Positions 51,241 through 59,379 of a DNA stretch of 64,000 nucleotides are shown here, one piece after another. The DNA comes from Fabrea salina. Lineage: Eukaryota > Ciliophora > Heterotrichea > Heterotrichida > Fabreidae. Location of the stretch: positions 124,001 through 188,000 of the forward strand of contig JALIHJ010000024.1 in NCBI GenBank assembly GCA_022984795.1, written 5' to 3'. The translations under genes were made by a program, and so were the position numbers. Below the pieces are notes generated by a model. The model ran no database searches and was not told the DNA's origin. It was given only the letters and a program-made list of their open reading frames with translations. Within the stretch, counting starts at the first letter, position 1. Every line of letters starts with the position of its first letter.

Positions 51241-52557
51241 TTAAAATAAGAGGCATTTAGTTTCTTCAGCTGATTGCGGAGTAGGTGTAGGTTCCCTTTC
51301 TGGTTTTAAATGCCTCAGAATCGACCTGTCTTTTATTTCGGGCATTTTTGCTGGAGGGGTTTCTTCCAGTTGGTCTGAGTCGCCTGAGTAACTGCAGTCT
51401 TTAATCACAAGGTCTTTTTTGACTTGGAAACTTTTGTAGTGGTTCCCAGCGTCACTGCAGTCCATAGTGTTAATTCCTGTGCTTAAACAAAAAGAATTGT
51501 TTGTGCTCAACAAAGTAGCCGACTTCTGGACCTTTACACGCAAATGCTGAGGCTGTGGGTTAGGAAGTCTTTCTTGGGTGTTAGATTCTATACAAGTGGA
51601 CTTTTTGGTTCTGATTTTGGAATGGCTTTCAGTTCTTAGTTTCTTTTCGGTGCTCGCTCTCTTAATAGTTCTTTTAGGTATGAACATTTTGTCTTCACTC
51701 ATGCACCATTCCAAGTACCCTTCTTGTAAGTTGTTCCTCAGCCTAATACCACTGAGTATGCTTTTTAGATAATCGTAGTCAGGCTTTTCTTCGTACCTGA
51801 TGGTTCTGCAATAGTTTATTATATGTATAAACTCCCTTGGACAGTTCTCGCAAAGTTCTTCTACCCGAATTGAAGTCTTTGCAACAAAAACTTTTTGCCA
51901 CTTACTCAACGTGTTCTTTTTACCATAAATCTGCCAGGGTAACTTTCCTTTGATCATGTAAACAAGCATGTAAGCCCACGACTCAATGTCGTCTCTTCTG
52001 CTTTGTCTAATTCCCATGTGGTTGTTGAGTGAAGTAAAGCTAGAATTACCTGCTCTTTGGCAGTTGTTTTGCAGAGGTATGTGCTGGGTGTGCAATATGT
52101 AGCGCTTAGCTAATCCAAAGTCAACCAGGTATAGTTTTTTTTTGTTAGTTGACTCTACTACTTGTTGGGGCTTTAAGTCCCTGTGAATGAACCCCCTGCT
52201 GTGAATTAGTTCTAGCCTGGAAAGAACTTGCAGTCCTACTGTCAATGTAGTGGCTAAGGAAAACTTCCCCGAACATTCTTTTTGGATCGAGGACAAGTTC
52301 CTGCCTAAGAGTTGAATAATCATGTAGTGGGTGTCATCGCTTTTTCCGAAATCGATTAGTTTAGGAATGCCTTCTCCTTGTAAGCACTCCAGCACTTTGG
52401 CCTCACTAACTACTGCTCCTTTACTTTTTGTGTCAACTTTAATCGCAACGCGTTTATTGGTTTTGATATTCTGTGCTTCGTACACCTTTCCGAACCCTCC
52501 AGATCCTAATTCTTTTTGAATTCTGTACTTATTCAAGAATATCTGGTCTTCTATCAT
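51241..52557 (-). CDS. Casein kinase 1-family kinase with altered catalytic Asn
   Basis: The 438-residue protein has a CK1-type kinase domain at about 10-290: glycine loop LGSGGFGKVYEA, Lys40 in VAIKVD, LIHSRGFIHRDLKP, DFG at 146-148 and the CK1-like substrate lobe RRDDIESWAYMLVYMIKGKL-PW. The residue that is Asn in HRDLKPxN is Gln (Gln132), which may weaken metal binding or mark a low-activity kinase. The C-terminal ~150 residues are basic, Ser/Thr-rich and likely regulatory, ending CLLF, which fits a C-a-a-X prenylation pattern. Confidence 0.88.
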   Translation of the reverse strand: MIEDQIFLNKYRIQKELGSGGFGKVYEAQNIKTNKRVAIKVDTKSKGAVVSEAKVLECLQGEGIPKLIDFGKSDDTHYMIIQLLGRNLSSIQKECSGKFSLATTLTVGLQVLSRLELIHSRGFIHRDLKPQQVVESTNKKKLYLVDFGLAKRYILHTQHIPLQNNCQRAGNSSFTSLNNHMGIRQSRRDDIESWAYMLVYMIKGKLPWQIYGKKNTLSKWQKVFVAKTSIRVEELCENCPREFIHIINYCRTIRYEEKPDYDYLKSILSGIRLRNNLQEGYLEWCMSEDKMFIPKRTIKRASTEKKLRTESHSKIRTKKSTCIESNTQERLPNPQPQHLRVKVQKSATLLSTNNSFCLSTGINTMDCSDAGNHYKSFQVKKDLVIKDCSYSGDSDQLEETPPAKMPEIKDRSILRHLKPEREPTPTPQSAEETKCLLF

Positions 52558-52615
52558 TTTTTAATTAATTTATTGCAATGCGGTTCTGTTTCGCTGAGAA
52601 GGATTATTTTTGTGG

Positions 52616-53380
52616 CTATTTAGTTAACTTTAAGTATCTAGTTCTTCCAAACTGATCTTTAAACAGTTCACCTTGCAAAAAAGTATGGCTTGAATCCACT
52701 TCCATGCACAAACAACCCCCCTCTGCTACCCAATCTTTCTCCATGATGAACCTTATTAAGCTAGTTCCGTTTTCTCCTCCGTCCAGGGCTTTTTTGCTTT
52801 CGAAGTTTTTAACTTGCTTTTCAAGAGACTTAATGGACCCACTAGGTATGTAAGGAGGGTTGCTTACTACAAGGTCAAACTTGCCTTTAGGCTGGAACTC
52901 TAAAACGTTTGCTTTGACTACAGTGAGTCTTTTAAACCACTTAGGCCCTAGCAGCTTCCTTGCATTGCGCTTAGTGAGTTCTACAGCAGCATCGCAGTAG
53001 TCAATTGCTAGCCCTGAACACTCAGCGTTCTTTAGTAAGTACAAACTAATGCACCCACTTCCGCATCCAAGATCTAAGAAACTAAACGACTCCTTGTTTT
53101 TCATGGCTTGCAAAGCTAACTCGCACAAGCCTTCAGTTTCTACTCTTGGAATAAGCACAGGCTTTTCCACAAACATGCGCATGCTTCCAAAGTAAGTGTC
53201 TCCAAGAATATACTGAATGGGTTCGTGTTTTAGTCTTCTGTGGAGTCTTTCTTCTTAGTATTTACTGTGCAACACCCTAGGCGAAACCTTCTTTGAAATC
53301 AGAAACTTTGCAGAAAAGTAACTCTCAGGAACTTTGGCTTTTCTGAATACTCTTGTCCAGTGCCTTACTAGTCTATCCAT
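52616..53380 (-). CDS. HEMK1: PrmC/HemK release-factor glutamine methyltransferase (one 15-nt intron)
   Basis: Two exons give 249 residues. Exon 1 (from 53380) encodes MDRLVRHWTRVFRKAKVPES, a plausible mitochondrial leader; after the intron comes RLHRRLKHEPIQYILGDTYF, the family's substrate-recognition motif. The SAM pocket FLDLGCGSGCISLYLL and catalytic SNPPYIPSG follow. PrmC/HemK methylates the Gln of the GGQ loop in peptide release factors, here probably of mitochondria. Its ATG directly follows the neighbour's TAA. Confidence 0.93.
53251..53265 (-). other. 15-nt intron in the PrmC/HemK gene
   Basis: GTAAATACTAAGAAG, A at position 10. Splicing gives VLH-K-RLHRRLKHEPIQYILG in frame, restoring the conserved PrmC N-domain. 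Confidence 0.92.
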
Positions 53381-54157
53381 TTACATTAAAGCTTTGGAAA
53401 ACCTTTCCTGGAGTTGCCTGAACTCCTCTAAAATAGGGTCATCTTCTGAAACTTTTAGGGTTTTAAAAGCCCACTCAATTTCTTCTTCTTCGAGGTTGTA
53501 AAGTTCAAAGGTTTCGTCTGCCAAAAGAACTTTTACAATAACTTGTTTGTTTGGTTGGTTCCTCACACTCCTGGATAGTTCTTCAAGTCTGTTGACTCTG
53601 AAGCTGCAGATTTCTAGGAGTTGGTCAATGTAAACAATGGGAGGAACTTTAGGAGGAAACGAGTTAAGGTTCTCAATCATTTCTAGAATTAAGGGGTCAG
53701 AGGCGTGTTCTAGTATGCTCATTTCAAAGATTTTTTCGTCCAAACCATAGTTTTCCAAAACACTGTTTCCGGTTTCTTTTAAAGCTTTTTCTAGTTCTTT
53801 GTTTTGAGTGGTGATCATCCTGTGCAGGTTGTTTTTTAATTCTAAACACAAATCTTCGTACTTACTTCCCCAGTGCCTAGCTTTTGTCCAGAAGTCTTTT
53901 CTTTGCTGTCTGAACTCGTCTTTGAGTTTGTAGTAGGTTTTAGACCCTTCATCTTTGCTTTTAGTTAGCACTAGCTTCAAGTTAGACTTAGTGAGTTTTC
54001 CAAACTGGATTTCTTGGTTGGAGATATCAAGTAACTCACCTTCACTCTCCATCCGAGGCTTGAACCCAGGGCTAGCTAAGAACCTGCTTTTAAAGCTAGT
54101 GGACTTGGGATTGGCAGCTGACCTTTCTTGCTTCATTTCTTGCAGTTTGTTACCCAT
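53381..54157 (-). CDS. Hypothetical helical protein
   Basis: I do not recognise this 258-residue protein. It starts MGNKLQEMKQERSA, is basic to about residue 60, and then mostly helical and charged (DEFRQQRKDFWTKARHWGSK; LCLELKNNLHRMITTQNKEL), with a compact acidic C-terminal part (FELYNLEEEEIEWAFKTLKV). Its stop codon abuts the ATG of the PrmC/HemK gene. It starts 3 bp after the stop of the AT-hook gene. Confidence 0.62.
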   Translation of the reverse strand: MGNKLQEMKQERSAANPKSTSFKSRFLASPGFKPRMESEGELLDISNQEIQFGKLTKSNLKLVLTKSKDEGSKTYYKLKDEFRQQRKDFWTKARHWGSKYEDLCLELKNNLHRMITTQNKELEKALKETGNSVLENYGLDEKIFEMSILEHASDPLILEMIENLNSFPPKVPPIVYIDQLLEICSFRVNRLEELSRSVRNQPNKQVIVKVLLADETFELYNLEEEEIEWAFKTLKVSEDDPILEEFRQLQERFSKALM

Positions 54158-54160
54158 TAA

Positions 54161-54916
54161 TTATAAGTTAGTTAAAAATGACTCAATAAACGATTCGTTG
54201 TCAATTCCTACCATACTAAACTCTACTGGTTCTTGTTCGTCTGGTGGAGAAGCACAGCTCAAAGGAGAGTCTGGACCTGACCCACTATCCTCTGGAACAA
54301 AATTCACCAGTTCCTTGCAAGCGTAATCGTAGAAAACAAACCACAACTCAGTCCCGGGTTTGCACTTTTTCTTGAGTTCTTTTTCTCCGAACTCAGCAAA
54401 CCAACGTCTGAACTTTTCTACAAACCAAGGATGTGAGAACAGGTAGTTCTTGTACCTTTTTCCGTAAGAAAGGAACTTGTTTCCTTTGTCAGGTTTGCCT
54501 TCTGGTCGCAGATGCTCGATCCAAAAGTTCCTTTCTTCTGTGTTTAGGTTCTTTTTCACCTTGGAAAAATTCTTTTTCATGTAAGCTCTAAAAGCCCTTA
54601 GCCAGTATTTATCCCTTTCCTCGGTTTTCTTGCGTATGGGGTCGTTAGGTCTGATAGGTTTTCTGCCTCTTTTCTTTTTTGAAGGCTTCAGGTCACTTAA
54701 AGTTTCAGGTGACGCAGAGCGTTGTTGCATGTGTTTGGCAAGAACTTGATCTAGTTCTTGTTCTAAGTTGAGTGTTCCAGAGTTAGGTGACTCAGGTGCT
54801 GAACCCCAAGTATCTGATTCCGAGAAGCATGGCGATGATAGTAGGGAGGATTCATAATCTTCTTTTAAGTAGAATTCAGATTCAAGTTCCATGGAACCTT
54901 TGTTTGACTCTTCCAT
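54161..54916 (-). CDS. AT-hook-like nuclear protein
   Basis: The 251-residue protein has an acidic N-terminus, an AT-hook-like KKKRGRKPIRPND at about 79-91 and a helical, Trp/Phe-rich central region (RDKYWLRAFRAYMKKNFSKV; ERNFWIEHLRP; FLSYGKRYKNYLFSHPWF; FRRWFAEFGEKELK), then TELWFVFYDYACKEL and an acidic tail. The aromatic spacing superficially recalls an HMG box but the HMG signature is absent. A DNA-binding regulator is a reasonable guess; the helical domain may be ciliate-specific. Confidence 0.65.
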   Translation of the reverse strand: MEESNKGSMELESEFYLKEDYESSLLSSPCFSESDTWGSAPESPNSGTLNLEQELDQVLAKHMQQRSASPETLSDLKPSKKKRGRKPIRPNDPIRKKTEERDKYWLRAFRAYMKKNFSKVKKNLNTEERNFWIEHLRPEGKPDKGNKFLSYGKRYKNYLFSHPWFVEKFRRWFAEFGEKELKKKCKPGTELWFVFYDYACKELVNFVPEDSGSGPDSPLSCASPPDEQEPVEFSMVGIDNESFIESFLTNL

Positions 54917-55091
54917 TTTACTTCTTCAGTTAAAGCTTCATGTTTGCGATTTTAGTGGCTCAGTCACTAAATTTTAAATACTCTTACAGGGTTCTTCTTG
55001 GAAGAAGTCTTGTATAAGTACTCTAACTCCCAAAGCAAACTGAACCTAACTACAGAAACACAACTGACCTGAACTAAAAGTAATATTAATA

Positions 55092-55379
55092 TTAAGACTC
55101 AGAAGGCCTAAGTTCTTCAAGTTCCCGGGTTAGCTCTTCAACCTGACGTTCAAGTTCAGCGTTGCGCTCTTTAAGGGCTTCGTACTCGTTCCTAAGAGTG
55201 TCTACGTCAATGTCAGAAGGAGTTCCTAAGTACCGCTTGATGAAGTCGATAGCGTTGTTGGGTTTTTCAGGTTCTTCGTACAGTCCAACTAGCACGCGTG
55301 TAAGTTGGTCTATTACGCCGCTCTTTTCTAAGTATTTCCTGAATTCTTCTTTTTTAGAGTCTGTCGTTTGGAAACTCAT
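55092..55379 (-). CDS. MYCBP: MYCBP/AMY-1 homologue
   Basis: The 95-residue protein is close to c-Myc-binding protein (AMY-1): DSKKEEFRKYLEKSGVIDQL, TRVLVGLYEEPEKPNNAIDF and IKRYLGTPSD, followed by a coiled coil (EYEALKERNAELERQVEELT). Outside animals MYCBP homologues occur with ciliary AKAP/radial-spoke proteins, so a ciliary docking role is likelier than Myc binding. A 105-bp divergent region separates it from the USP gene. Confidence 0.93.
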   Translation of the reverse strand: MSFQTTDSKKEEFRKYLEKSGVIDQLTRVLVGLYEEPEKPNNAIDFIKRYLGTPSDIDVDTLRNEYEALKERNAELERQVEELTRELEELRPSES

Positions 55380-55484
55380 TTTAATATTATCGGTTTCGTA
55401 ACAATGGCTAAGAAAGCCAACTTCAATAATTCTTAAGTTTAACTTCCCAAAGTTAGAGTGCTCAAGTATTCTAAAGGGTTATAA

Positions 55485-57443
55485 ATGTACTGTGAACATA
55501 TCAGGCAAGCTAACTCTTCTAAAACTCGCCTAAAAAATGACTTGCTTGATTTAGGCTGCAGGTACTGCAAAGACAGCTCTGACGTTTGGAGATGCCTAAG
55601 TTGTGGAGTAAAAGCATGCTGTTACCATGCAACTAATCACTGTGAGTCAGAAAACCACCTTGCCTTTGTTAACTTACCCAAAAAACTCCTTTGGTGTATG
55701 TTCTGCAGGTTCACTTACACGGAGTTTCCTAAAAGTTTCTCAGAAGGAAAGCTAGCCCAACTTTCTAAAATGAATGGGTTTAAAAAGTCCCTAACTGGAC
55801 TTGCAAACTTAGGCAATACTTGTTACATCAACTCCGCTGTTCAGTGCCTTTGCAACACTTACTCCCTTTCGCGCTTTTTCAGAAAAGCATTTAGCATCCA
55901 AGAAAGCAATTCTGACGATTTGATGATGCATTTCCAAGTCTTAGTGAAGGTTTTGTGGAAGGGTAGAGGGGCTTTTGAACCAGTGGAGTTTGTTGAAGGA
56001 GTTTTTAGAAGGTGGCCTGACTTCAAGCCCGGAACGCAGCAAGACGCCCAAGAATTTCTGAGGCTGTTCCTTGACTACTTAGACACTACATCCATAGTTA
56101 CCGAAACTTTCAGAGGCAAGATTGAAAACCAAGTAACTTGCAAAAACTGCAACACTGTGCACAAACTTACTGAAGACTTCTTCGACCTTCCTGTGTGCAT
56201 TCCTAACAAAAAGGAACTAGAGCATATTGAGTCTTGTCCAGAGCAGTTAATGGACGAGGCAGACAGAAGTAGTTACCACAAAAAGTCCTCTTCAGTTTTC
56301 AACGCTTTTAAGAAAATGATTAATAAGGACTGGGGCAAACTCCTAAGTTTGTATGACTGCTTAGAAAGTCACTTTTACCCTCAAGAGCTAAATGAAGAGG
56401 GCAACCTGTACTACTGCAGCAAGTGTGGTGGAAAGCACCACAGTTCCCAAACTTACAAAATCAAAGACTTCCCTAACACTTTAATAATTGTTCTGAAAAG
56501 GTTCAAGTACGCTTACTGGGGCTCAAAAATATCTACACACGTTCAGTTGCCTATGAGCTTAACTCTGGACAAGTTCAGTGCTGAAAAGCCTTCACCAGAG
56601 TACTCACTTACAGGTGTAATCCACCATAGAGGAGGGCTTTGGAGAGGGCACTACATTGCTTACTGCAAACACCCTAAGTCAGGAACTTGGTATGAGTACA
56701 ATGACCACAAAGTCAGAGAATGTACTGAAGAAGACGTTCTTTCAGCAAAAGCGTACATTGCTTTTTACTCACAAAATTTAAAGCAAAGACAACCACTTGG
56801 ACAAGGAAAGGACTTTTATATTCCTCTGAAATGGGTTAATAAGTACAAAACTTTAGCTGTGCCTGGACCTATAACTATGGAAAGTGTTTTGTGCAGCCAC
56901 AACAACTTAGCTGTTGGAGGAAACCAAGTTTTAGGGATTTCAAGTGAAACTTGGAATTACTTGTCACAGGAGTTCGGAGTAGAGGGCACCCAACTTAAGT
57001 CTTGCCAGCCGTGCAGAGTGTGTACTTTGCTTCTTGAAAAGGTAGAGTTTCGTCTTAGAAGAGAAAAAGAACTTATTAGGCAGCTAGATGAAGCAGCAAA
57101 TAAACAAGGTCTTTGGTTCTGCATTTCGGTGAACTGGGCTAATAAGTGGCGTAGATTTGTGAATAGCAATACCAAGCTACCCTATGAACTAGAGCTTCCA
57201 GGGCCTGTGGACAACTCTGACTTGCTAACCCAAGGAGAGCCAAGAAAGGGGCTTGTAGCTCCAAAAGACTACATAGTAGTCAGGGGAGATGTTTGGGAAG
57301 CCCTGAACATTCTGCACGGAACTAAGTTTGCGATTGCTGTGTTGGAACCAAACATTTACTCAGAGCCAGCCAACTCAGAGCAAATTAGCTTTTTGGAAAC
57401 TGAAGTTCTGGACGAACTGCAGAAGATTAAAGACTTGCTATAG
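55485..57443 (+). CDS. Ubiquitin-specific protease, USP20/USP33 type
   Basis: The 652-residue protein has an N-terminal ZnF-UBP (CRYCKDSSDVWRCLSCGVKA; YHATNHCESENH), the catalytic domain with Cys box LTGLANLGNTCYINSAVQCL (Cys113) and His box GGLWRGHYIAYCKHPKSGTW, and a CxxC pair (CKNC...YYCSKCGGKH). Two C-terminal DUSP domains begin near IPLKWVNKYKTL and SVNWANKWRRFV. That domain order defines USP20/USP33 deubiquitinases. Catalytic residues look intact. Confidence 0.94.
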   Translation: MYCEHIRQANSSKTRLKNDLLDLGCRYCKDSSDVWRCLSCGVKACCYHATNHCESENHLAFVNLPKKLLWCMFCRFTYTEFPKSFSEGKLAQLSKMNGFKKSLTGLANLGNTCYINSAVQCLCNTYSLSRFFRKAFSIQESNSDDLMMHFQVLVKVLWKGRGAFEPVEFVEGVFRRWPDFKPGTQQDAQEFLRLFLDYLDTTSIVTETFRGKIENQVTCKNCNTVHKLTEDFFDLPVCIPNKKELEHIESCPEQLMDEADRSSYHKKSSSVFNAFKKMINKDWGKLLSLYDCLESHFYPQELNEEGNLYYCSKCGGKHHSSQTYKIKDFPNTLIIVLKRFKYAYWGSKISTHVQLPMSLTLDKFSAEKPSPEYSLTGVIHHRGGLWRGHYIAYCKHPKSGTWYEYNDHKVRECTEEDVLSAKAYIAFYSQNLKQRQPLGQGKDFYIPLKWVNKYKTLAVPGPITMESVLCSHNNLAVGGNQVLGISSETWNYLSQEFGVEGTQLKSCQPCRVCTLLLEKVEFRLRREKELIRQLDEAANKQGLWFCISVNWANKWRRFVNSNTKLPYELELPGPVDNSDLLTQGEPRKGLVAPKDYIVVRGDVWEALNILHGTKFAIAVLEPNIYSEPANSEQISFLETEVLDELQKIKDLL

Positions 57444-57445
57444 TA

Positions 57446-57973
57446 TTACTTTTTTCTAATTAAAGCACTTAAAACAGACTTCATCATTTTAGTAATTCCA
57501 GTGTTGCTAGAAGCAGATATTATGAAAACTCTGCTGTCAGAACTCATTGCCAAAGCACTTTTGATTTTGTCTGCGTCTTGTTCAGTGTAAGTGCCTAAGT
57601 CACTCATAGTGATTGCCACGTGTACTTGAGGAATGTTCAGTTTGCGTGCTTGGTCCAGCCAGTCTTTGTAAATATCTTGGATTTCTTCTATTGGGTAAGT
57701 GCTTTCAATTGTAATGATAGCAGCGTCCATAGGCACAGTTAAGTTGTTTTGGAGTTCCCAAAGTTCCAGTGTCATAACTCCATTTGCTTCGTCCAAAACG
57801 TAAGACTTAACTGCAACAATGTTTTTGCGCGTGTGGGTGTAGTTGGGGTTGAAGGAGTTTGAAGAGAACCTGTTTACAATAGCTGTTTTTCCTGTGCTGG
57901 ATCCTCCTAAAAGTCCTATTTTGAAAGTAAAACCATCGTAAGGTTTAGTGCCAGATTTAAAGCAATTTCCCAT
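57446..57973 (-). CDS. Divergent small-GTPase-like protein, N-terminally acylated
   Basis: The 175-residue protein has a Ras-like P-loop LLGGSSTGKTAIVNRFSS (GxxxxGKT) but lacks the G3 DxxG (LELWELQNN) and the G4 NKxD (ITMSDLG). It may bind nucleotide weakly or be a pseudo-GTPase. MGNCFKSG fits N-myristoylation at Gly2 and palmitoylation at Cys4, replacing a C-terminal prenyl anchor. It starts 8 bp from the divergent helical-repeat gene. A membrane-docked switch or scaffold is inferred. Confidence 0.78.
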   Translation of the reverse strand: MGNCFKSGTKPYDGFTFKIGLLGGSSTGKTAIVNRFSSNSFNPNYTHTRKNIVAVKSYVLDEANGVMTLELWELQNNLTVPMDAAIITIESTYPIEEIQDIYKDWLDQARKLNIPQVHVAITMSDLGTYTEQDADKIKSALAMSSDSRVFIISASSNTGITKMMKSVLSALIRKK

Positions 57974-57981
57974 TATATAGT

Positions 57982-59379
57982 ATGATTAGAAGGTTTTGTA
58001 AAGCTGTGCAAATTAAGCAACTAAGAGAAGACTTTTCTAAACAACTTAGACTTCCTAAACTTGATGGAACTCAAGAAGAAGCTAAAGAACTCTGCCTTTT
58101 AATACAAAGTTACAACCAAGTTCCTTACTTGCACAACTCTAAAACCTGGAAGGCCCTTGAAGTTGCTGCTAGTCGCTTGCAGAACCAAACTGCCTTTTGC
58201 AGAGTTTTGCACGCTTTCAGCAAAACCCAACACGGAAGTTCGCTTTTTGAAAGCTTTGAGCCAAAGGCTTTGGAGCTTATAGAACAACTAGACTCTTTAG
58301 AGCTAGCTTACCTTGCCAAAGCTTACTCCTCTAAACAGAAAGGAGGTGCTCTGTTTTACCAAGCAGTGTCTCAAAAAGCCAAAAAAGACCTGCTTTTCTT
58401 AAGTCCAATCGACCTGAGTTTTTTAGTAAACGCTTTACTAAACATTGGTTACGACTGCCAAGACACACTAGACAAGCTGCTAGAAAGAGCTTCTGAAACA
58501 CTAGAAGGGTTCCAAACCACTTACCTGGTTCAAATGACCAATGGACTTTGCAAAGTGCCTAAGTACCACTGGTTCATAGTTAAATGCCAACCGAAAATGC
58601 TTGAGAGTTTAAGTAGTCTTTCACAACTTGACAAAATAGTACTTTTCAAAAACATGAACTTAGCACAACTAGCTGACAAACACTTCAACACAGAAATCTG
58701 CAAAGGAATTAAAGCAGACTTAAAAACCCTTCCTCTGGACTTTACAGCTACTTTAATGAACACACTTACATTATTTCCAAAACACTCTAAAGAACTTTTG
58801 CCTGAAATTCAAAAACACCTAAAAACCAAACTATCTAAAAAAGCAGACCCCAAATCACTTATGCTAATCACGCGCTCAGCAAACATACTTGGAATAGGAA
58901 AAGAAAGTTGCACTACTTTGCAGGAAAAAGTTTACGAGTACTTGCCTGGATTTACTTTTAAACAACTTGCACACTTAGTCTACACATATGGGTTCACAGG
59001 AGTTGGGTCAGTTAAACTTTGGAAGGCCTTTAGAGACCGGAGTTTAGCTTTGATTGAAGATTCTGACGTAGACAGCCTAAGTTTAGTTGTTTATGCCTTG
59101 AGGAACAAAGGTTACTTAGACCAAGACTTCTTTAAAGTTGCTGAGTCAAAAGTGTTTGAGAAAAAAGGCATCAACAAAAAGACTCTGGAAAAACTAGTCT
59201 GTGCTTGCTCTGACTTCCCAGACTCAAAACTGTTTTCAGAACTCAAAGAGGTATTTAAGCAACTCTACACAAGTTTCCCCAAAAACAAAGCTTTGATTTG
59301 CATAAACTACTTTAAAGAAGCAGGGAAGATGGACTCAGACCTTTACTGGATACTTAAATCTATAAAAACTAAGGCTTAA
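57982..59379 (+). CDS. Helical-repeat protein, probably a mitochondrial RNA-binding factor
   Basis: The 465-residue protein begins with a basic leader (MIRRFCKAVQIKQL) and continues as repeated helix pairs of about 35-38 residues with recurring L-x-x-L-V-x-x-L/Y-A motifs (DLSFLVNALLNIGYDCQDTL; QLAHLVYTYGFTGVGSVKLW; SLSLVVYALRNKGYLDQDFF). This resembles the heptatricopeptide/FASTK-like repeats of protist mitochondrial RNA-processing and ribosome factors. No RAP domain is visible at the end. Its last codons overlap the convergent METTL25 gene by 11 bp. Confidence 0.75.
   Translation: MIRRFCKAVQIKQLREDFSKQLRLPKLDGTQEEAKELCLLIQSYNQVPYLHNSKTWKALEVAASRLQNQTAFCRVLHAFSKTQHGSSLFESFEPKALELIEQLDSLELAYLAKAYSSKQKGGALFYQAVSQKAKKDLLFLSPIDLSFLVNALLNIGYDCQDTLDKLLERASETLEGFQTTYLVQMTNGLCKVPKYHWFIVKCQPKMLESLSSLSQLDKIVLFKNMNLAQLADKHFNTEICKGIKADLKTLPLDFTATLMNTLTLFPKHSKELLPEIQKHLKTKLSKKADPKSLMLITRSANILGIGKESCTTLQEKVYEYLPGFTFKQLAHLVYTYGFTGVGSVKLWKAFRDRSLALIEDSDVDSLSLVVYALRNKGYLDQDFFKVAESKVFEKKGINKKTLEKLVCACSDFPDSKLFSELKEVFKQLYTSFPKNKALICINYFKEAGKMDSDLYWILKSIKTKA

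Noticed and set aside
54161-54916. HMG-box assignment
   Set aside because: Aromatic spacing looks similar, but the P-x-R-P-x-x-A-F/Y start and the three-helix signature of HMG boxes are missing.
54950-55030. A 25-codon plus-strand frame (MFAILVAQ...) between the AT-hook and MYCBP genes
   Set aside because: Short, ends at TAA with no 15-nt intron to extend it, and lies in a 175-bp gap with no other support.
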